Assembly (NCBI RefSeq): GCF_017695955.1
Contig: NZ_JAAORO010000003.1
Coordinates: forward strand, 496,001 to 560,000
Reading direction: 5' to 3'
Source: Prochlorococcus marinus XMU1419
GTDB lineage: Bacteria > Cyanobacteriota > Cyanobacteriia > PCC-6307 > Cyanobiaceae
DNA length: 64,000 nucleotides
A program made the position numbers and the translations under genes. This document shows positions 9,187 through 18,636 of the stretch, in pieces (the first letter of the stretch is position 1; each line of letters opens with the position of its first letter). Under the pieces are notes generated by a model. The model worked only from the letters and a program-made list of their open reading frames with translations, had not been told where the DNA came from and ran no database searches.

Positions 9187-12018
9187 TTATTTTTTGTCTT
9201 CCGTATCAGTTTTAGGTTGAAACATAAACATTGAATAAATAACATTCCGTCTCATATTAGTCATCATTTCAAGAAACATATCATATCCCTCGTTTTTATA
9301 TTCGATTAAAGGATCTTTTTGGCCATACCCTCTTAGGCCAACTGATTCTCTTAAGGAATCCATGGATTGCAGATGTTCTCGCCACAAATTATCAATTTGC
9401 TGCAAAATGAAGAATCTTTCAGCTTCTCTCATTAATCCTGGACGAATCTTTTCAATTTGAGATTCTTTTAAATCATAAGCTATTCGCAACTGCTCCTGAA
9501 GATAGCTTTTTAATTCTTCTACGGAAAGTAAATTAATATCATCAGCTTTTAGGTCATCTAATAAGTAAATAAATTCTTTAACTTTAGAAATCAATTGATC
9601 AATATTCCATTCTTCAGGAGGAAGATCGGGATTAATATAAGCTTCTACAATTTCACTCATTGTTTTTTCTCCATATCCTATTACTTGCTTTTTTAAATCA
9701 ATTCCTTGCAGAACTCTTAGTCTTTCGCTGTAAACTGCTTTTCTTTGATTGTTCATTACCTCATCATATTCAAAAACTTGTTTTCTAATATCGTAATAAT
9801 ATGTCTCCACTTTCTTTTGAGCACTTTCTAAAGATCTAGTAAGCATTCCTGATTCTATAGGCATATCTTCATCAACTCTAAATGCATTCATTAAATTTGC
9901 TACCCTGTCGCCTCCAAAAATCCTTAAAAGATTATCTTCTAAAGATAAAAAGAATCTGGTACTTCCTAGATCTCCTTGTCTTCCTGCTCGGCCTCTAAGT
10001 TGATTATCCACTCTTCTTGATTCATGTCTTTCAGTACCAATGACATGTAATCCGCCAGCTTGTCTTACTTTTTCCTCTTCATGAATCAAAACTTTTTCAT
10101 ATTCTTTTTTTACTTCTGATAAGGATTCTCTCAAAAGCTTTATTGAGTTATCTTCGGTGGGTGCTTTTTCTGCAGCTGTAGCTATCCTGTCATCTAGCTC
10201 TAAGAGAGAAAGTTGTCTATCACCCCAATCCTTGATGAGTTCATTTGATAAGAGAGAGAGTTTCTTTTCAATTTCTTCATCCAGTTTACAAGGGAAAAGA
10301 CTTATTGAAGAATTTGAAGCTTTCTTTTTTAACTTGGAGCCATTTTTTGAAGAAAAACCGCCTTTCACTTTTGAATTTCTTTGTTTAGGGATAGGTGGCT
10401 TATGCTCATTTTCCGGCTTTACTAGCAAAGGAACTAAAATCTCTTTTAATTTAAGTCTTGCCATATAGTCACTGTTACCACCAAGAATTATATCTGTTCC
10501 CCTTCCCGCCATATTAGTTGCGATAGTAACAGCACCTGCTCTTCCTGCCTGGGCTATAATTTCAGCCTCACGTTCAACATTCTCTGGCTTAGCATTTAAT
10601 AAATTATGTGGAATTTTTTCTTCAGATAGAAGTGAACTTAATAACTCACTTTTTTCAACACTTGTTGTACCAACTAAAACAGGTCTGCCATCTCTATGAA
10701 TTTGTGTAGTTTCTTTAGCAACGGCTTTCCACTTACCAATCTCTGTCTTAAAAACTTGATCGGACCAATCTTGTCTCTTCCTTATTTGGTTTGTAGGGAT
10801 AACTGTTGATTCTAATTTATAAGTTTTCTCAAATTCAACTTCCTCTGTTTTTGCAGTACCGGTCATTCCTGCTAAACCAGGATATAAGAGGAAAAAATTT
10901 TGATAAGTTATGGATGCTAATGTTTGTGTCTCAGGCTGAATTTTAAGACTCTCTTTTGCTTCTATTGCCTGATGCTGACCATCACTCCAGCGCCTTCCAG
11001 GCATTACCCTACCAGTAAATTCATCCACTATGACAGCTTCCTCATTTTTAATAATGTAATTTACATCTTTAACAAACAATTCTTTGGCTTTTAAAGCGTT
11101 AGTTATATAATGTGCCCAAGGATCTTGAGGATTATATAAATCACTTACTCCTAGATAGTCTTCGCATTTTGCAAAACCGTCATCAGTTAATATGCAACTT
11201 CTCTGCTTTTCATCAACTTCATAATCACCTTCTGGATCAATACCATCTTTACTTAATTCTTTTGCTTTAATTAAAACCTGAGATAATTCCGCAGCTTTTT
11301 GATATTTTTCTTGCGGTCTTTCAACTTGACCAGAAATAATTAGAGGTGTTCTTGCTTCATCAATGAGTATTGAATCAACTTCATCTATCACACAATAATT
11401 AAAGTTTCTTTGCACTACCTCATTTATATCAGTAGACATATTATCTCTTAAATAATCAAATCCTAATTCAGAATTTGTAGCATAAGTGATATCACAAGCA
11501 TAATTTTTCTTTCTCTCAACTGGGTTCATATCTTGCTGAATTAAACCAACAGATAAACCTAAAAAACGATGGACTTGTCCCATCCACTCAGCATCTCTTC
11601 TAGCTAAATAATCATTGACCGTGACGACATGAACGCCTTTCCCAGTCAAAGCATTTAAATAACAAGGTAATGTTGCAACAAGCGTTTTTCCTTCTCCAGT
11701 CTTCATTTCGGCAATTTGACATTCGTGTAAAACCATTCCACCTATTAATTGAACATCAAAATGTCTCATATCAAGAACACGTTTGCTAGCTTCTCGAACA
11801 ATTGCAAAAGCTTTTGGAAGAAATTCTTCTAAGAGTGCCTTTTGTTTTTTTATATCTAATTCTGATGAGATAGTTGATTTTAGGTTATTAGTTTCTTTTC
11901 TTAACTCATCATCTGTTAAATCAGAAGTTTCCTTTTCTAAAAAATTTATCTCTTCCACTATTGGTTGATAGCGCTTTAACTTTCGTGCATTCGGATCTCC
12001 CAACAAAAGTTTTAGCAT
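9187..12018 (-). CDS. secA: Preprotein translocase ATPase SecA
   Basis: Motor of the Sec pathway at the plasma and thylakoid membranes (943 residues). The Walker A GEGKT is at residues 108-112, the DEAD-like [14 protein letters not shown] follows, and [20 protein letters not shown] marks the second helicase lobe. An Asn/Lys/Ser-rich insert lies about 525-570 ([25 protein letters not shown]). The protein ends with no C-terminal cysteine-rich zinc motif, so SecB-type binding through that site is not expected. An AAGGA sequence at 12032-12028 is well placed as a ribosome binding site. Confidence 0.98.
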   Translation of the reverse strand: MLKLLLGDPNARKLKRYQPIVEEINFLEKETSDLTDDELRKETNNLKSTISSELDIKKQKALLEEFLPKAFAIVREASKRVLDMRHFDVQLIGGMVLHECQIAEMKTGEGKTLVATLPCYLNALTGKGVHVVTVNDYLARRDAEWMGQVHRFLGLSVGLIQQDMNPVERKKNYACDITYATNSELGFDYLRDNMSTDINEVVQRNFNYCVIDEVDSILIDEARTPLIISGQVERPQEKYQKAAELSQVLIKAKELSKDGIDPEGDYEVDEKQRSCILTDDGFAKCEDYLGVSDLYNPQDPWAHYITNALKAKELFVKDVNYIIKNEEAVIVDEFTGRVMPGRRWSDGQHQAIEAKESLKIQPETQTLASITYQNFFLLYPGLAGMTGTAKTEEVEFEKTYKLESTVIPTNQIRKRQDWSDQVFKTEIGKWKAVAKETTQIHRDGRPVLVGTTSVEKSELLSSLLSEEKIPHNLLNAKPENVEREAEIIAQAGRAGAVTIATNMAGRGTDIILGGNSDYMARLKLKEILVPLLVKPENEHKPPIPKQRNSKVKGGFSSKNGSKLKKKASNSSISLFPCKLDEEIEKKLSLLSNELIKDWGDRQLSLLELDDRIATAAEKAPTEDNSIKLLRESLSEVKKEYEKVLIHEEEKVRQAGGLHVIGTERHESRRVDNQLRGRAGRQGDLGSTRFFLSLEDNLLRIFGGDRVANLMNAFRVDEDMPIESGMLTRSLESAQKKVETYYYDIRKQVFEYDEVMNNQRKAVYSERLRVLQGIDLKKQVIGYGEKTMSEIVEAYINPDLPPEEWNIDQLISKVKEFIYLLDDLKADDINLLSVEELKSYLQEQLRIAYDLKESQIEKIRPGLMREAERFFILQQIDNLWREHLQSMDSLRESVGLRGYGQKDPLIEYKNEGYDMFLEMMTNMRRNVIYSMFMFQPKTDTEDKK

Positions 12019-12055
12019 AAGTAACAGTCCTTAAAAAATTCATCTTATAACAAAC

Positions 12056-12061
12056 ATTATA
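12056..12061 (-). promoter_or_regulatory. Candidate -10 element for secA
   Basis: A perfect TATAAT on the minus strand, 38 bases before the secA start, leaving a leader of roughly 30 bases that contains the AAGGA ribosome binding site at 12032-12028. A clear -35 hexamer is not visible at normal spacing. Confidence 0.4.
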
Positions 12062-12188
12062 AATTAGTGCGTTACAACAGAATGAAGAAAAATCATATCT
12101 CTTTATTTTATAGAAATGATCGACTAAGGTATTTAAAAACAAATCAAAAAAACGGGATTATCATCAATTTCTTCAACTTTTTTTAAAA

Positions 12189-12644
12189 ATGAAAGCAATA
12201 TCTCTTTTAAACCATTCCAAGGGAGCTTTAGGGTTAAGATTTTTTGGATTAGGTCCTAATCTAAAACCCACTAATGGATTAAAAAAACTTCAAAAATTGC
12301 TACATAATAATACTTTTTGGGCGAAAAATAGAACAATTAATGATCTAAAAAAATGTCTTGCTAACAGTGACGTTGTAATAAGCATTTGGGTTGGCAACGA
12401 AATAGTTGGTTTTGGCAGAGCTTTAACAGATGGGATTTATCGTGGGGTGCTTTGGGATATTGTTATAGATCAAAATCATCAAGGCAAAGGTTTTGGCAAA
12501 TTAATTGTAAATAATCTTTTATCTTCAAAAGAAATTAAAAGTACAAAGAAAATATATTTAATGACGACAAATAAAAAATTGTTTTATTCTCAAATGGACT
12601 TCAAAGAAGTTACTTCTCAAAATTTGTTAATTCGTGAAATATAA
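12189..12644 (+). CDS. GNAT-family N-acetyltransferase
   Basis: A 151-residue Gcn5-related acetyltransferase. The acetyl-CoA binding motif A is seen as DIVIDQNHQGKGFGKLIV near residues 95-112, preceded by the strand VVISIWVGNEIVGFGRAL and followed by KIYLMTTNKKLFYSQMDF, which fits motif B. It resembles the small GNAT proteins shared by cyanobacteria and plastids. The substrate cannot be told from the sequence. It is divergent from secA and convergent with the NTF2-like gene 22 bases away. Confidence 0.85.
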   Translation: MKAISLLNHSKGALGLRFFGLGPNLKPTNGLKKLQKLLHNNTFWAKNRTINDLKKCLANSDVVISIWVGNEIVGFGRALTDGIYRGVLWDIVIDQNHQGKGFGKLIVNNLLSSKEIKSTKKIYLMTTNKKLFYSQMDFKEVTSQNLLIREI

Positions 12645-12666
12645 AGTTCTCTTTATAGAAATTAAA

Positions 12667-13098
12667 TCAAGAAACAAATTTACTATAAAGCCATCTTATA
12701 AAAGGACCTAGAATAGGAACTGGTCCAAAAGTTGGACCACAAAAATCAAAGTAATCTCTATGCTCTTTTATTAATCCATTTTCTCCAAATAATAAACGAG
12801 TAGTTCCAGGATAAATAAATTCTTTACCCATAATTTTTAAACCCATTGTCCATTCAACGAATCCACAATTTTCAGTAATGGAAATCGCATGAGTTTCTAA
12901 AAAAACATCATCACATCTTTTAACCAGCTTTTCTTGAGCTTTAATATAAGAATCTAAGCCTTCTGTTTCCTGCGTTGGGTCTACAAAAATTACATTCTCA
13001 TTATAAAATTCAGCCCATTTTTGTTTTGTTGGTGCATCTGTGCCATAAGGTTTAGTAAATAATCCCTTTAAATCCTCTATAGAAATTACTCTTGTCAT
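12667..13098 (-). CDS. NTF2/SnoaL-like conserved protein
   Basis: A 143-residue cytoplasmic protein with the alpha+beta barrel pattern of NTF2-like proteins: an N-terminal helix pair (KQKWAEFYNENVIFVDPTQ), a central YIKAQEKLVKRCDDV helix, then antiparallel strands (FVEWTMGLKIMG, PGTTRLLFGENGLIKEHRDYFDF). The strands GLIKEHRDYFDFCGP near the C-terminus are typical of SnoaL-like folds. No enzyme can be assigned. The gene is read in the same direction as the upstream tRNA-Gly and ribH. Confidence 0.75.
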   Translation of the reverse strand: MTRVISIEDLKGLFTKPYGTDAPTKQKWAEFYNENVIFVDPTQETEGLDSYIKAQEKLVKRCDDVFLETHAISITENCGFVEWTMGLKIMGKEFIYPGTTRLLFGENGLIKEHRDYFDFCGPTFGPVPILGPFIRWLYSKFVS

Positions 13099-13143
13099 TA
13101 CAAAATGATTGTTGTAAATATTTTAAAGGATACAAACACTAAA

Positions 13144-13215
13144 AGCGGATGAAGAGATTCGAACTCTCGACATTCTCCTTGGCAAGGAGATGCTCTACCA
13201 CTGAGCTACATCCGC
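13144..13215 (-). tRNA. trnG: tRNA-Gly (anticodon GCC)
   Basis: The minus strand folds into a full cloverleaf. The acceptor stem is GCGGATG / CATCCGC, the D-arm GCTCAGTGGTAGAGC, the anticodon arm TCTCC-TTGCCAA-GGAGA with anticodon GCC, and the T-arm GAGAG-TTCGAAT-CTCTT. The discriminator is T and no CCA is encoded. It lies between ribH and the NTF2-like gene, all in the same direction. Confidence 0.97.
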
Positions 13216-13226
13216 ATAACTTTTTT

Positions 13227-13234
13227 ATTTTATC
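13227..13234 (-). promoter_or_regulatory. Candidate -10 element for tRNA-Gly
   Basis: GATAAAAT on the minus strand lies 12-19 bases before the mature 5' end of tRNA-Gly, a suitable position for a -10 box. There is no obvious -35. The call rests on placement. Confidence 0.3.
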
Positions 13235-13276
13235 TCAAAGAAGGGATCAATGATAGAAATAATAAAATTTTTTCAA

Positions 13277-13753
13277 TTAATTTAAATTTTTAATCAAGGA
13301 TCCCATCTCAATTGCTTGTAAAGCATAATTCCAACCAAGATTATTTTTAATCCCTGCTCTTTCTAGAGCCTGCTGCATAGTATCAGTAGTCAAAACTCCA
13401 AAAATAATTGGAACATTATTTTCATATGAAACTTGTGAAATACCTTTACTCGCCTCAGATATAACTACATCATAGTGGGAAGTTTCCCCACGTATCACAG
13501 CTCCAAGAGCAATTACAACGTCATAACTCTTTTTTTTCATGAGGGTTTTAGCTGCGATTGGTAATTCAAATGAACCAGGAACCCAAACGATATCTACTTG
13601 ATTGCTTAATTCAGAAGTATCTAAGCCATGTCTTTTTAAACAATCAAGACAACCAGATAAAATTTTATTTGTAATTAAATCATTAAATCTTGCTATTACA
13701 ATCCCAACTTTTAAAGAAGATGCATTAGTAAAAGATCCCTCAAAAATAGCCAT
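13277..13753 (-). CDS. ribH: 6,7-dimethyl-8-ribityllumazine synthase
   Basis: Condenses 5-amino-6-ribitylaminouracil with dihydroxybutanone phosphate in riboflavin synthesis (158 residues). Visible family motifs are [10 protein letters not shown] at the N-terminus, [12 protein letters not shown] near 54, [16 protein letters not shown] near 82 with the active-site histidine, and [21 protein letters not shown] near 115. It is followed on the same strand by tRNA-Gly and preceded by psbZ, which may share a transcript. Confidence 0.97.
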   Translation of the reverse strand: MAIFEGSFTNASSLKVGIVIARFNDLITNKILSGCLDCLKRHGLDTSELSNQVDIVWVPGSFELPIAAKTLMKKKSYDVVIALGAVIRGETSHYDVVISEASKGISQVSYENNVPIIFGVLTTDTMQQALERAGIKNNLGWNYALQAIEMGSLIKNLN

Positions 13754-13802
13754 TAAATTTTACTTCGATATATTAATAGATTCTCACGAAAAGGTATTTA
13801 GT

Positions 13803-14000
13803 TCAAACTAATGAAGAAACAATTCCTGTAACAAAAACCAAAACAACCCAAACAGCAGCAATAGAATAAATTTTTCTCCTACTTTCTCGCTGTCCTTCCT
13901 CAGTAGAAGGTTGAGTCACATATAAAACGGGTACTCCAACTACCGCAATTAAAGAAGCAAATAATAGAGCATTTACGAAAAAAAAGTTAACAGCCTGCAT
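13803..14000 (-). CDS. psbZ: Photosystem II protein PsbZ
   Basis: A 65-residue protein with two membrane helices (FFFVNALLFASLIAVVGVPV and AAVWVVLVFVTGIVSSLV) joined by a polar turn, the PsbZ (Ycf9) architecture. The block VVGVPVLYV and the second helix W-V-x-L-V match the family closely. PsbZ sits at the edge of the photosystem II core and stabilises its interaction with antenna. It is divergent from mutS and has a well-placed TATAAT 24 bases upstream. Confidence 0.93.
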   Translation of the reverse strand: MQAVNFFFVNALLFASLIAVVGVPVLYVTQPSTEEGQRESRRKIYSIAAVWVVLVFVTGIVSSLV

Positions 14001-14023
14001 AATTCAGTCTTAGGTTTCAAATT

Positions 14024-14029
14024 ATTATA
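14024..14029 (-). promoter_or_regulatory. Candidate -10 element for psbZ
   Basis: A perfect TATAAT on the minus strand 24-29 bases before the psbZ ATG, predicting a leader under 20 bases. A second similar AT-rich hexamer lies about ten bases further upstream. No -35 match is obvious. Confidence 0.4.
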
Positions 14030-14110
14030 AATACTATAATCTCATGAAAATGATAATTTTTAGAGAAAATTTACATACTTTAGCTACATTAAATGCAAAA
14101 AAAAAATTTC

Positions 14111-14131
14111 TTCCTAATATCTATTTAGGAA
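14111..14131 (+). promoter_or_regulatory. Hairpin in the mutS 5' leader
   Basis: Perfect 7-bp inverted repeat TTCCTAA / TTAGGAA with a seven-base loop, ending ten bases before the mutS ATG. In the transcript it would cover the ribosome docking zone and could lower translation. It could instead be a binding site in the divergent psbZ/mutS region. Confidence 0.3.
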
Positions 14132-14141
14132 TTAAAAAAGT

Positions 14142-16883
14142 ATGCAAGAAGATACGATAATTCAAAAGAATTTATTTGCGATTGGTAATGAAAATAATGA
14201 GCAAGAAAAAATAACAAAAATTCCAGAAGATTTATCTTGGGAAGATTTAAAAAAAGAATCGAAAAAAAGACCTAGACAAAGAAAAAATTCAACTAATTTA
14301 ATAAATAAATTTAAGACTGATTTAATTTCAAATAACAAAAATGTTTGCATCAATGAAGAATCTTATAGCTATAAAACAGTTTCAAAACTGAAATTAACTC
14401 CTGTAATGAAGCATTATGTAACTCTAAAAGAGGAAAATAAAGATAGGTTATTACTTTATAGATTAGGAGATTTTTTTGAATGTTTTTTTGAGGATGCTGT
14501 ATTAATATCTAACCTTTTAGAAATAACACTTACCAGTAAAGATGCTGGCAAAGAGATTGGTAAGATCCCTATGGCAGGAGTTCCCTATCATGCAATGGAG
14601 AGATATTGTGCTGATTTAATTAAAAAAAATTATTCTGTGGTTATATGCGACCAATTAGAAAAAAGTTCTGGCAATTATGGGACCCCAATTAAAAGAGGAA
14701 TAACAAGAATAATTACTCCTGGAACTGTAATTGAAGAGGGGATGTTGATAGCAAAGAAAAATAATTGGATTACTGCTATTTACTTATCAGAAAAAAACTC
14801 AGATGAATCCTATGAATGGGGTATATCAAAAGCTGATGTAAGCACGGGAGAATTAATAACTTTAGAAGGTCAATCTCTGTCAAAACTATTTGATGAAATT
14901 GTTAAATTAGATTCTTCAGAAATCATTGTAGGAAGCAATGAAGTAAGAAATTTATTAATTAAGGAAAATAGTCAAATAACATATACTGTTTCTCAAGAGA
15001 CTAATTTTGGCATTAATGAAGCAAATTATCTAATAAAAAAATATTTCCAAATTGCAAACCTAGAAGGAATAGGACTTAAAAATTTAAACAATGCGACTAG
15101 ATCTCTTGGAGGATTATTAAATTATTTAGAAAAAATTAATCCTTCAAATTTAGATAAAGATTCTTCTGTAAAAATCTCATTAGACTTTCCACAAATTCAA
15201 TTTGGTCACAACAAATTAATTATTGATTATCAAACTCAAAAAAACTTAGAAATCAAAAATACACAAAGAGAAAACAATTATGTTGGTTCGCTACTATGGA
15301 GCATTGATAGGACTTATACTTGCATGGGTGCAAGGTGTTTAAGAAGGTGGATAGATTCACCACTATTAAACGTTAATGAAATTTATAAAAGACAAAATAT
15401 AATTAAAAACTTTATTGAATCTAAACAATTACGTATAGATACCCAAAATTTACTTAGAGCAATGGGGGATTTAGAAAGACTTGCAGGTAGAGCTTGTGCA
15501 GGTCATGCAAGTCCTAGAGACTTAATTGCAATAGCGGAAGGTTTAAAAAAATTGCCTAGACTAAAATCTATAATTGAATTATTTAAATATGATATCCCAA
15601 ATTGGACTGATCAATTAAAAAATATTGATGCAGGACTCTTAGAATTAGCTGAAACTATAAGTTTTAAACTAATAGAAAATCCTCCTTTAAATATTAGTGA
15701 AGGAGGCATGATCCACGATGGTGTTGACAATATATTAGATGGTTTACGTAATTTAATGGATGATTACTCTGAGTGGCTTAATAAAGAGGAATTAAAAGAA
15801 AGAAAAATTAGCAAAATTTCAAACCTAAAAATTCAATTTCATAAAAATTTTGGGTACTACATTTCTATAAATAAATCAAAAGTTAATTTAGCTCCACAAC
15901 ATTGGATCAAAAGGCAAACACTTACTAATGAAGAAAGGTATATCACTTCAGAAATTAAAAATAAAGAAAATAAGATTTTCCAAATAAAAAGCAGAGCTTC
16001 ATCAAGAGAATATGAAATTTTCTGCGAATTAAGAAATTTAGTTGCTGAAAAAACAAAACAAATAAGATCAATCGCAAAATCTATAGCATCTCTTGATGCA
16101 TTGCTTGGTTTATCAATTACTTCAGTTGAAAACAATTTTATAAAACCTTCATTAATGCCAATAAATGATTCAATGACAAAAAAAAGTACGAAAATTATTG
16201 CAGGAAGAAATCCAATTGTAGAGCAATTATTAAATGATAAAAAATTTATAGCGAACGATATCTCTTTTGATGATAATCAAAAATTAATTATATTAACCGG
16301 ACCCAATGCAAGCGGAAAAAGTTGCTTTATAAGGCAACTTGGTTTAATACAAATTCTCGCACAAATTGGTAGCTTTGTTCCTGCTAATAATGCTGAGATC
16401 AAGATTGCAGATAGGATTTTTACAAGAATTGGGGCGGTTGATGATCAATCATCTGGACAATCAACATTTATGGTAGAAATGTCTGAAACTGCATCAATTC
16501 TCAATCAGGCAACTTCTAGCTCACTAGTTTTACTTGATGAGATAGGTAGAGGGACATCTACTTTTGATGGACTTTCAATAGCTTGGTCAGTAAGTGAATA
16601 TCTTGCAAAAAAAATTCAATGTAATACTATTTTTGCTACGCACTATCATGAGCTGAATTATTTAAAAAATTCAAATAAGAATATTCAAAATTTTCAAGTT
16701 TTAGTAGAACAAAAAAATGATCAGCTATTTTTTACTCACAGAATTGTCAAAGGGGGCTCAAACAAAAGCTACGGTATCGAAGCAGCTAAATTAGCAGGAG
16801 TTCCAAAAGATGTTATAGAAAAAGCAAAATCAGTTTTAAATTCTTTAGAAGAAAATAATAAATATAATTATGATATTCCGTAG
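14142..16883 (+). CDS. mutS: DNA mismatch repair protein MutS
   Basis: Mismatch recognition ATPase of the MutS1 class (913 residues). The mismatch-reading domain has [11 protein letters not shown] near residue 108, corresponding to the Phe-x-Glu wedge. The connector, lever and clamp domains follow. The ABC-type ATPase has Walker A GPNASGKS near 720, a signature region [14 protein letters not shown], and Walker [15 protein letters not shown] near 796. About 85 charged N-terminal residues precede the first conserved domain, longer than in Escherichia coli. It is convergent with cobH and divergent from psbZ. Confidence 0.97.
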   Translation: MQEDTIIQKNLFAIGNENNEQEKITKIPEDLSWEDLKKESKKRPRQRKNSTNLINKFKTDLISNNKNVCINEESYSYKTVSKLKLTPVMKHYVTLKEENKDRLLLYRLGDFFECFFEDAVLISNLLEITLTSKDAGKEIGKIPMAGVPYHAMERYCADLIKKNYSVVICDQLEKSSGNYGTPIKRGITRIITPGTVIEEGMLIAKKNNWITAIYLSEKNSDESYEWGISKADVSTGELITLEGQSLSKLFDEIVKLDSSEIIVGSNEVRNLLIKENSQITYTVSQETNFGINEANYLIKKYFQIANLEGIGLKNLNNATRSLGGLLNYLEKINPSNLDKDSSVKISLDFPQIQFGHNKLIIDYQTQKNLEIKNTQRENNYVGSLLWSIDRTYTCMGARCLRRWIDSPLLNVNEIYKRQNIIKNFIESKQLRIDTQNLLRAMGDLERLAGRACAGHASPRDLIAIAEGLKKLPRLKSIIELFKYDIPNWTDQLKNIDAGLLELAETISFKLIENPPLNISEGGMIHDGVDNILDGLRNLMDDYSEWLNKEELKERKISKISNLKIQFHKNFGYYISINKSKVNLAPQHWIKRQTLTNEERYITSEIKNKENKIFQIKSRASSREYEIFCELRNLVAEKTKQIRSIAKSIASLDALLGLSITSVENNFIKPSLMPINDSMTKKSTKIIAGRNPIVEQLLNDKKFIANDISFDDNQKLIILTGPNASGKSCFIRQLGLIQILAQIGSFVPANNAEIKIADRIFTRIGAVDDQSSGQSTFMVEMSETASILNQATSSSLVLLDEIGRGTSTFDGLSIAWSVSEYLAKKIQCNTIFATHYHELNYLKNSNKNIQNFQVLVEQKNDQLFFTHRIVKGGSNKSYGIEAAKLAGVPKDVIEKAKSVLNSLEENNKYNYDIP

Positions 16884-16896
16884 ATTTTTGACATTT

Positions 16897-16918
16897 TCTA
16901 AAATAGATACTTTTTAGA
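16897..16918. terminator. Inverted repeat between convergent mutS and cobH, over the cobH stop
   Basis: Perfect 7-bp stem TCTAAAA / TTTTAGA with an eight-base loop. The cobH stop codon (16914-16916) lies in one arm, and the repeat begins 14 bases after the mutS stop. No long T-run follows on either strand, so it may be an RNA 3'-end stabilising hairpin or a weak bidirectional terminator. Confidence 0.35.
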
Positions 16919-17537
16919 TAGTTTCCCTCAATAAAGCGTTAACTGCAGCTGCTGCCATGGCAGCACCCCCTCTTGTTGAATTCAAAACTATTCTAGGAAG
17001 ATCAGTAGAAATCAGTTTGTTTTTGCTTTTCTCTACTCCAATAAATCCAACGGGCATTCCGATAATTAAACTAGGTAAATCATTTGCATTTTCTAAAATA
17101 TCAATTAAATAAGTTAAAGCTGTGGGCGAACTGCCAATAACTACAATAGGTGATTTGCTTCCAGAATTTATAGCAGATAACTCCTTCCAACCTTCACTTA
17201 AGCCATATGCAGTTTTAGTTAACTCTATATGCTTATTTTCTCCAAACCACATTCCCGCCGTGAATACTTTATTCCTAGTGGTATTCTCTGCCATAGATTT
17301 TATAGCTGCTGCTGCCATATCGGTATCAGTTAAAATAGGAGCACCATTTCTAAGTGCCTGAAGCCCCTTTTCGCAAGCACCTTCACTAAAATTAATAAGA
17401 TTTTGTATAGAAAAATCTCCTGAAGTATGGACTAATCTCTCTAAAACTTTTTTTTCCAAATAATTTAGATCATTGGCTCCTAAATGAGATCTTATAAATC
17501 TGATGCTTTCCAAAAAAATTGGATGATCTATAACCAT
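16914..17537 (-). CDS. cobH: Precorrin-8X methylmutase
   Basis: Catalyses the methyl shift that turns precorrin-8X into hydrogenobyrinate (CobH/CbiC) in corrinoid synthesis (207 residues). Family features are RLVHTSGDFSIQNLINFS near residue 29, the NGAPILTDTDMAAAAI segment, and VIGSSPTALTYLIDIL followed by GMPVGFIGVEKSK. The C-terminal STRGGAAMAAAAVNALL is also typical. Prochlorococcus makes its own cobamide (pseudocobalamin), so a lone cobH away from other cob genes fits the dispersed gene layout of this group. Confidence 0.95.
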   Translation of the reverse strand: MVIDHPIFLESIRFIRSHLGANDLNYLEKKVLERLVHTSGDFSIQNLINFSEGACEKGLQALRNGAPILTDTDMAAAAIKSMAENTTRNKVFTAGMWFGENKHIELTKTAYGLSEGWKELSAINSGSKSPIVVIGSSPTALTYLIDILENANDLPSLIIGMPVGFIGVEKSKNKLISTDLPRIVLNSTRGGAAMAAAAVNALLRETI

Positions 17538-17595
17538 TAAATTTAATTTGTGTTAGAAGTAATCATAGTTAAAATATGGTTTTTATTGAGCGATT

Positions 17596-18597
17596 ATGCC
17601 AATACAAATATTATGGGGTAATGATCTAAATGCTCAAAATACATTTATTCAAAAATTAATTGATAAAGAAGTATCCAAAGAATGGAAGGAAATAAACGTA
17701 ACTAATTTAAATGGAGATGATGATGAGCAAGTCAATAAAGCTTTTGATGAAGTTCTTACACCTCCTTTTGGAGATGGATACAGAATAGTTACATTGAAAA
17801 ATAATCCAATTTTTACCGCAAAAAATGAGGATCTAAGAATTAAATTTGAAAAAATTTTTGAAAATATACCTCAAAATACTTATTTGATTTTACAAAATAC
17901 AAAAAAACCAGACTCACGACTAAAGAGTACTAAATTTTTACAAAAACTTATCAAAAATAATTTAGCCAAAGAAAAATCATTTTCTTTACCAGAAATCTGG
18001 GACTATGAAGGACAAAAAAGATTCTTAGAAGATGCAGCAAATGAAATGAATATTAAACTTGATAAAAATGCAGCTGAATTAATTATTGATTCTGTTGGGA
18101 ATGATAGCTTTAAATTAATAAATGAATTAACTAAAGCAAAAACATACCTTTCTGCATTATCAAGTGATTTAAATTCACAACTTTTTCTCAAAAGTAATGA
18201 TGTAAAAAAAATATTTAGTGATCATCAATCCAACATTTTCAAAATCATTGATCTTCTCTTACAAAAAAACATTTATGAAAGCCTCATTGAAATAAATTAT
18301 TGCATACAGAAAGGAGAACCTCCTTTAAGACTAAATGCAGGTTTAATTAGTCAGATAAGAATTCATACAATTATAAAATTAGCAGTTAATTCAGAAAACG
18401 ATAATACAGAAAAGATTTGCAATCTTGCAGGCATTTCTAATCCAAAAAGAATTTTTTTTATTCGTAGAAAAGTCAAAAATGTATCTCAAGAATATTTAAT
18501 AAATTTAATGAGTAATTTATTAGATATTGAATCATTACTAAAACAAGGTAATAATCCTATAAATGTTTTTACAGAGAATTTAATTAATTTAAGTTAA
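17596..18597 (+). CDS. holA: DNA polymerase III subunit delta
   Basis: Clamp-loader subunit that opens the beta clamp (333 residues). The sequence is divergent, as usual for HolA. The N-terminal AAA-like domain starts with PIQILWGNDLNAQNTFIQKL and lacks a functional Walker A. It is followed by FGDGYRIVTLKNNP, then NTYLILQNTKKPDSRLKSTKFL, and a C-terminal helical collar (LRLNAGLISQIRIHTIIKL) that fits domain III. It is divergent from cobH and 39 bases upstream of lysC. Confidence 0.88.
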   Translation: MPIQILWGNDLNAQNTFIQKLIDKEVSKEWKEINVTNLNGDDDEQVNKAFDEVLTPPFGDGYRIVTLKNNPIFTAKNEDLRIKFEKIFENIPQNTYLILQNTKKPDSRLKSTKFLQKLIKNNLAKEKSFSLPEIWDYEGQKRFLEDAANEMNIKLDKNAAELIIDSVGNDSFKLINELTKAKTYLSALSSDLNSQLFLKSNDVKKIFSDHQSNIFKIIDLLLQKNIYESLIEINYCIQKGEPPLRLNAGLISQIRIHTIIKLAVNSENDNTEKICNLAGISNPKRIFFIRRKVKNVSQEYLINLMSNLLDIESLLKQGNNPINVFTENLINLS

Positions 18598-18636
18598 CCA
18601 AATTATAAGTTTAAGAATTTACATTATGATTTAAAT

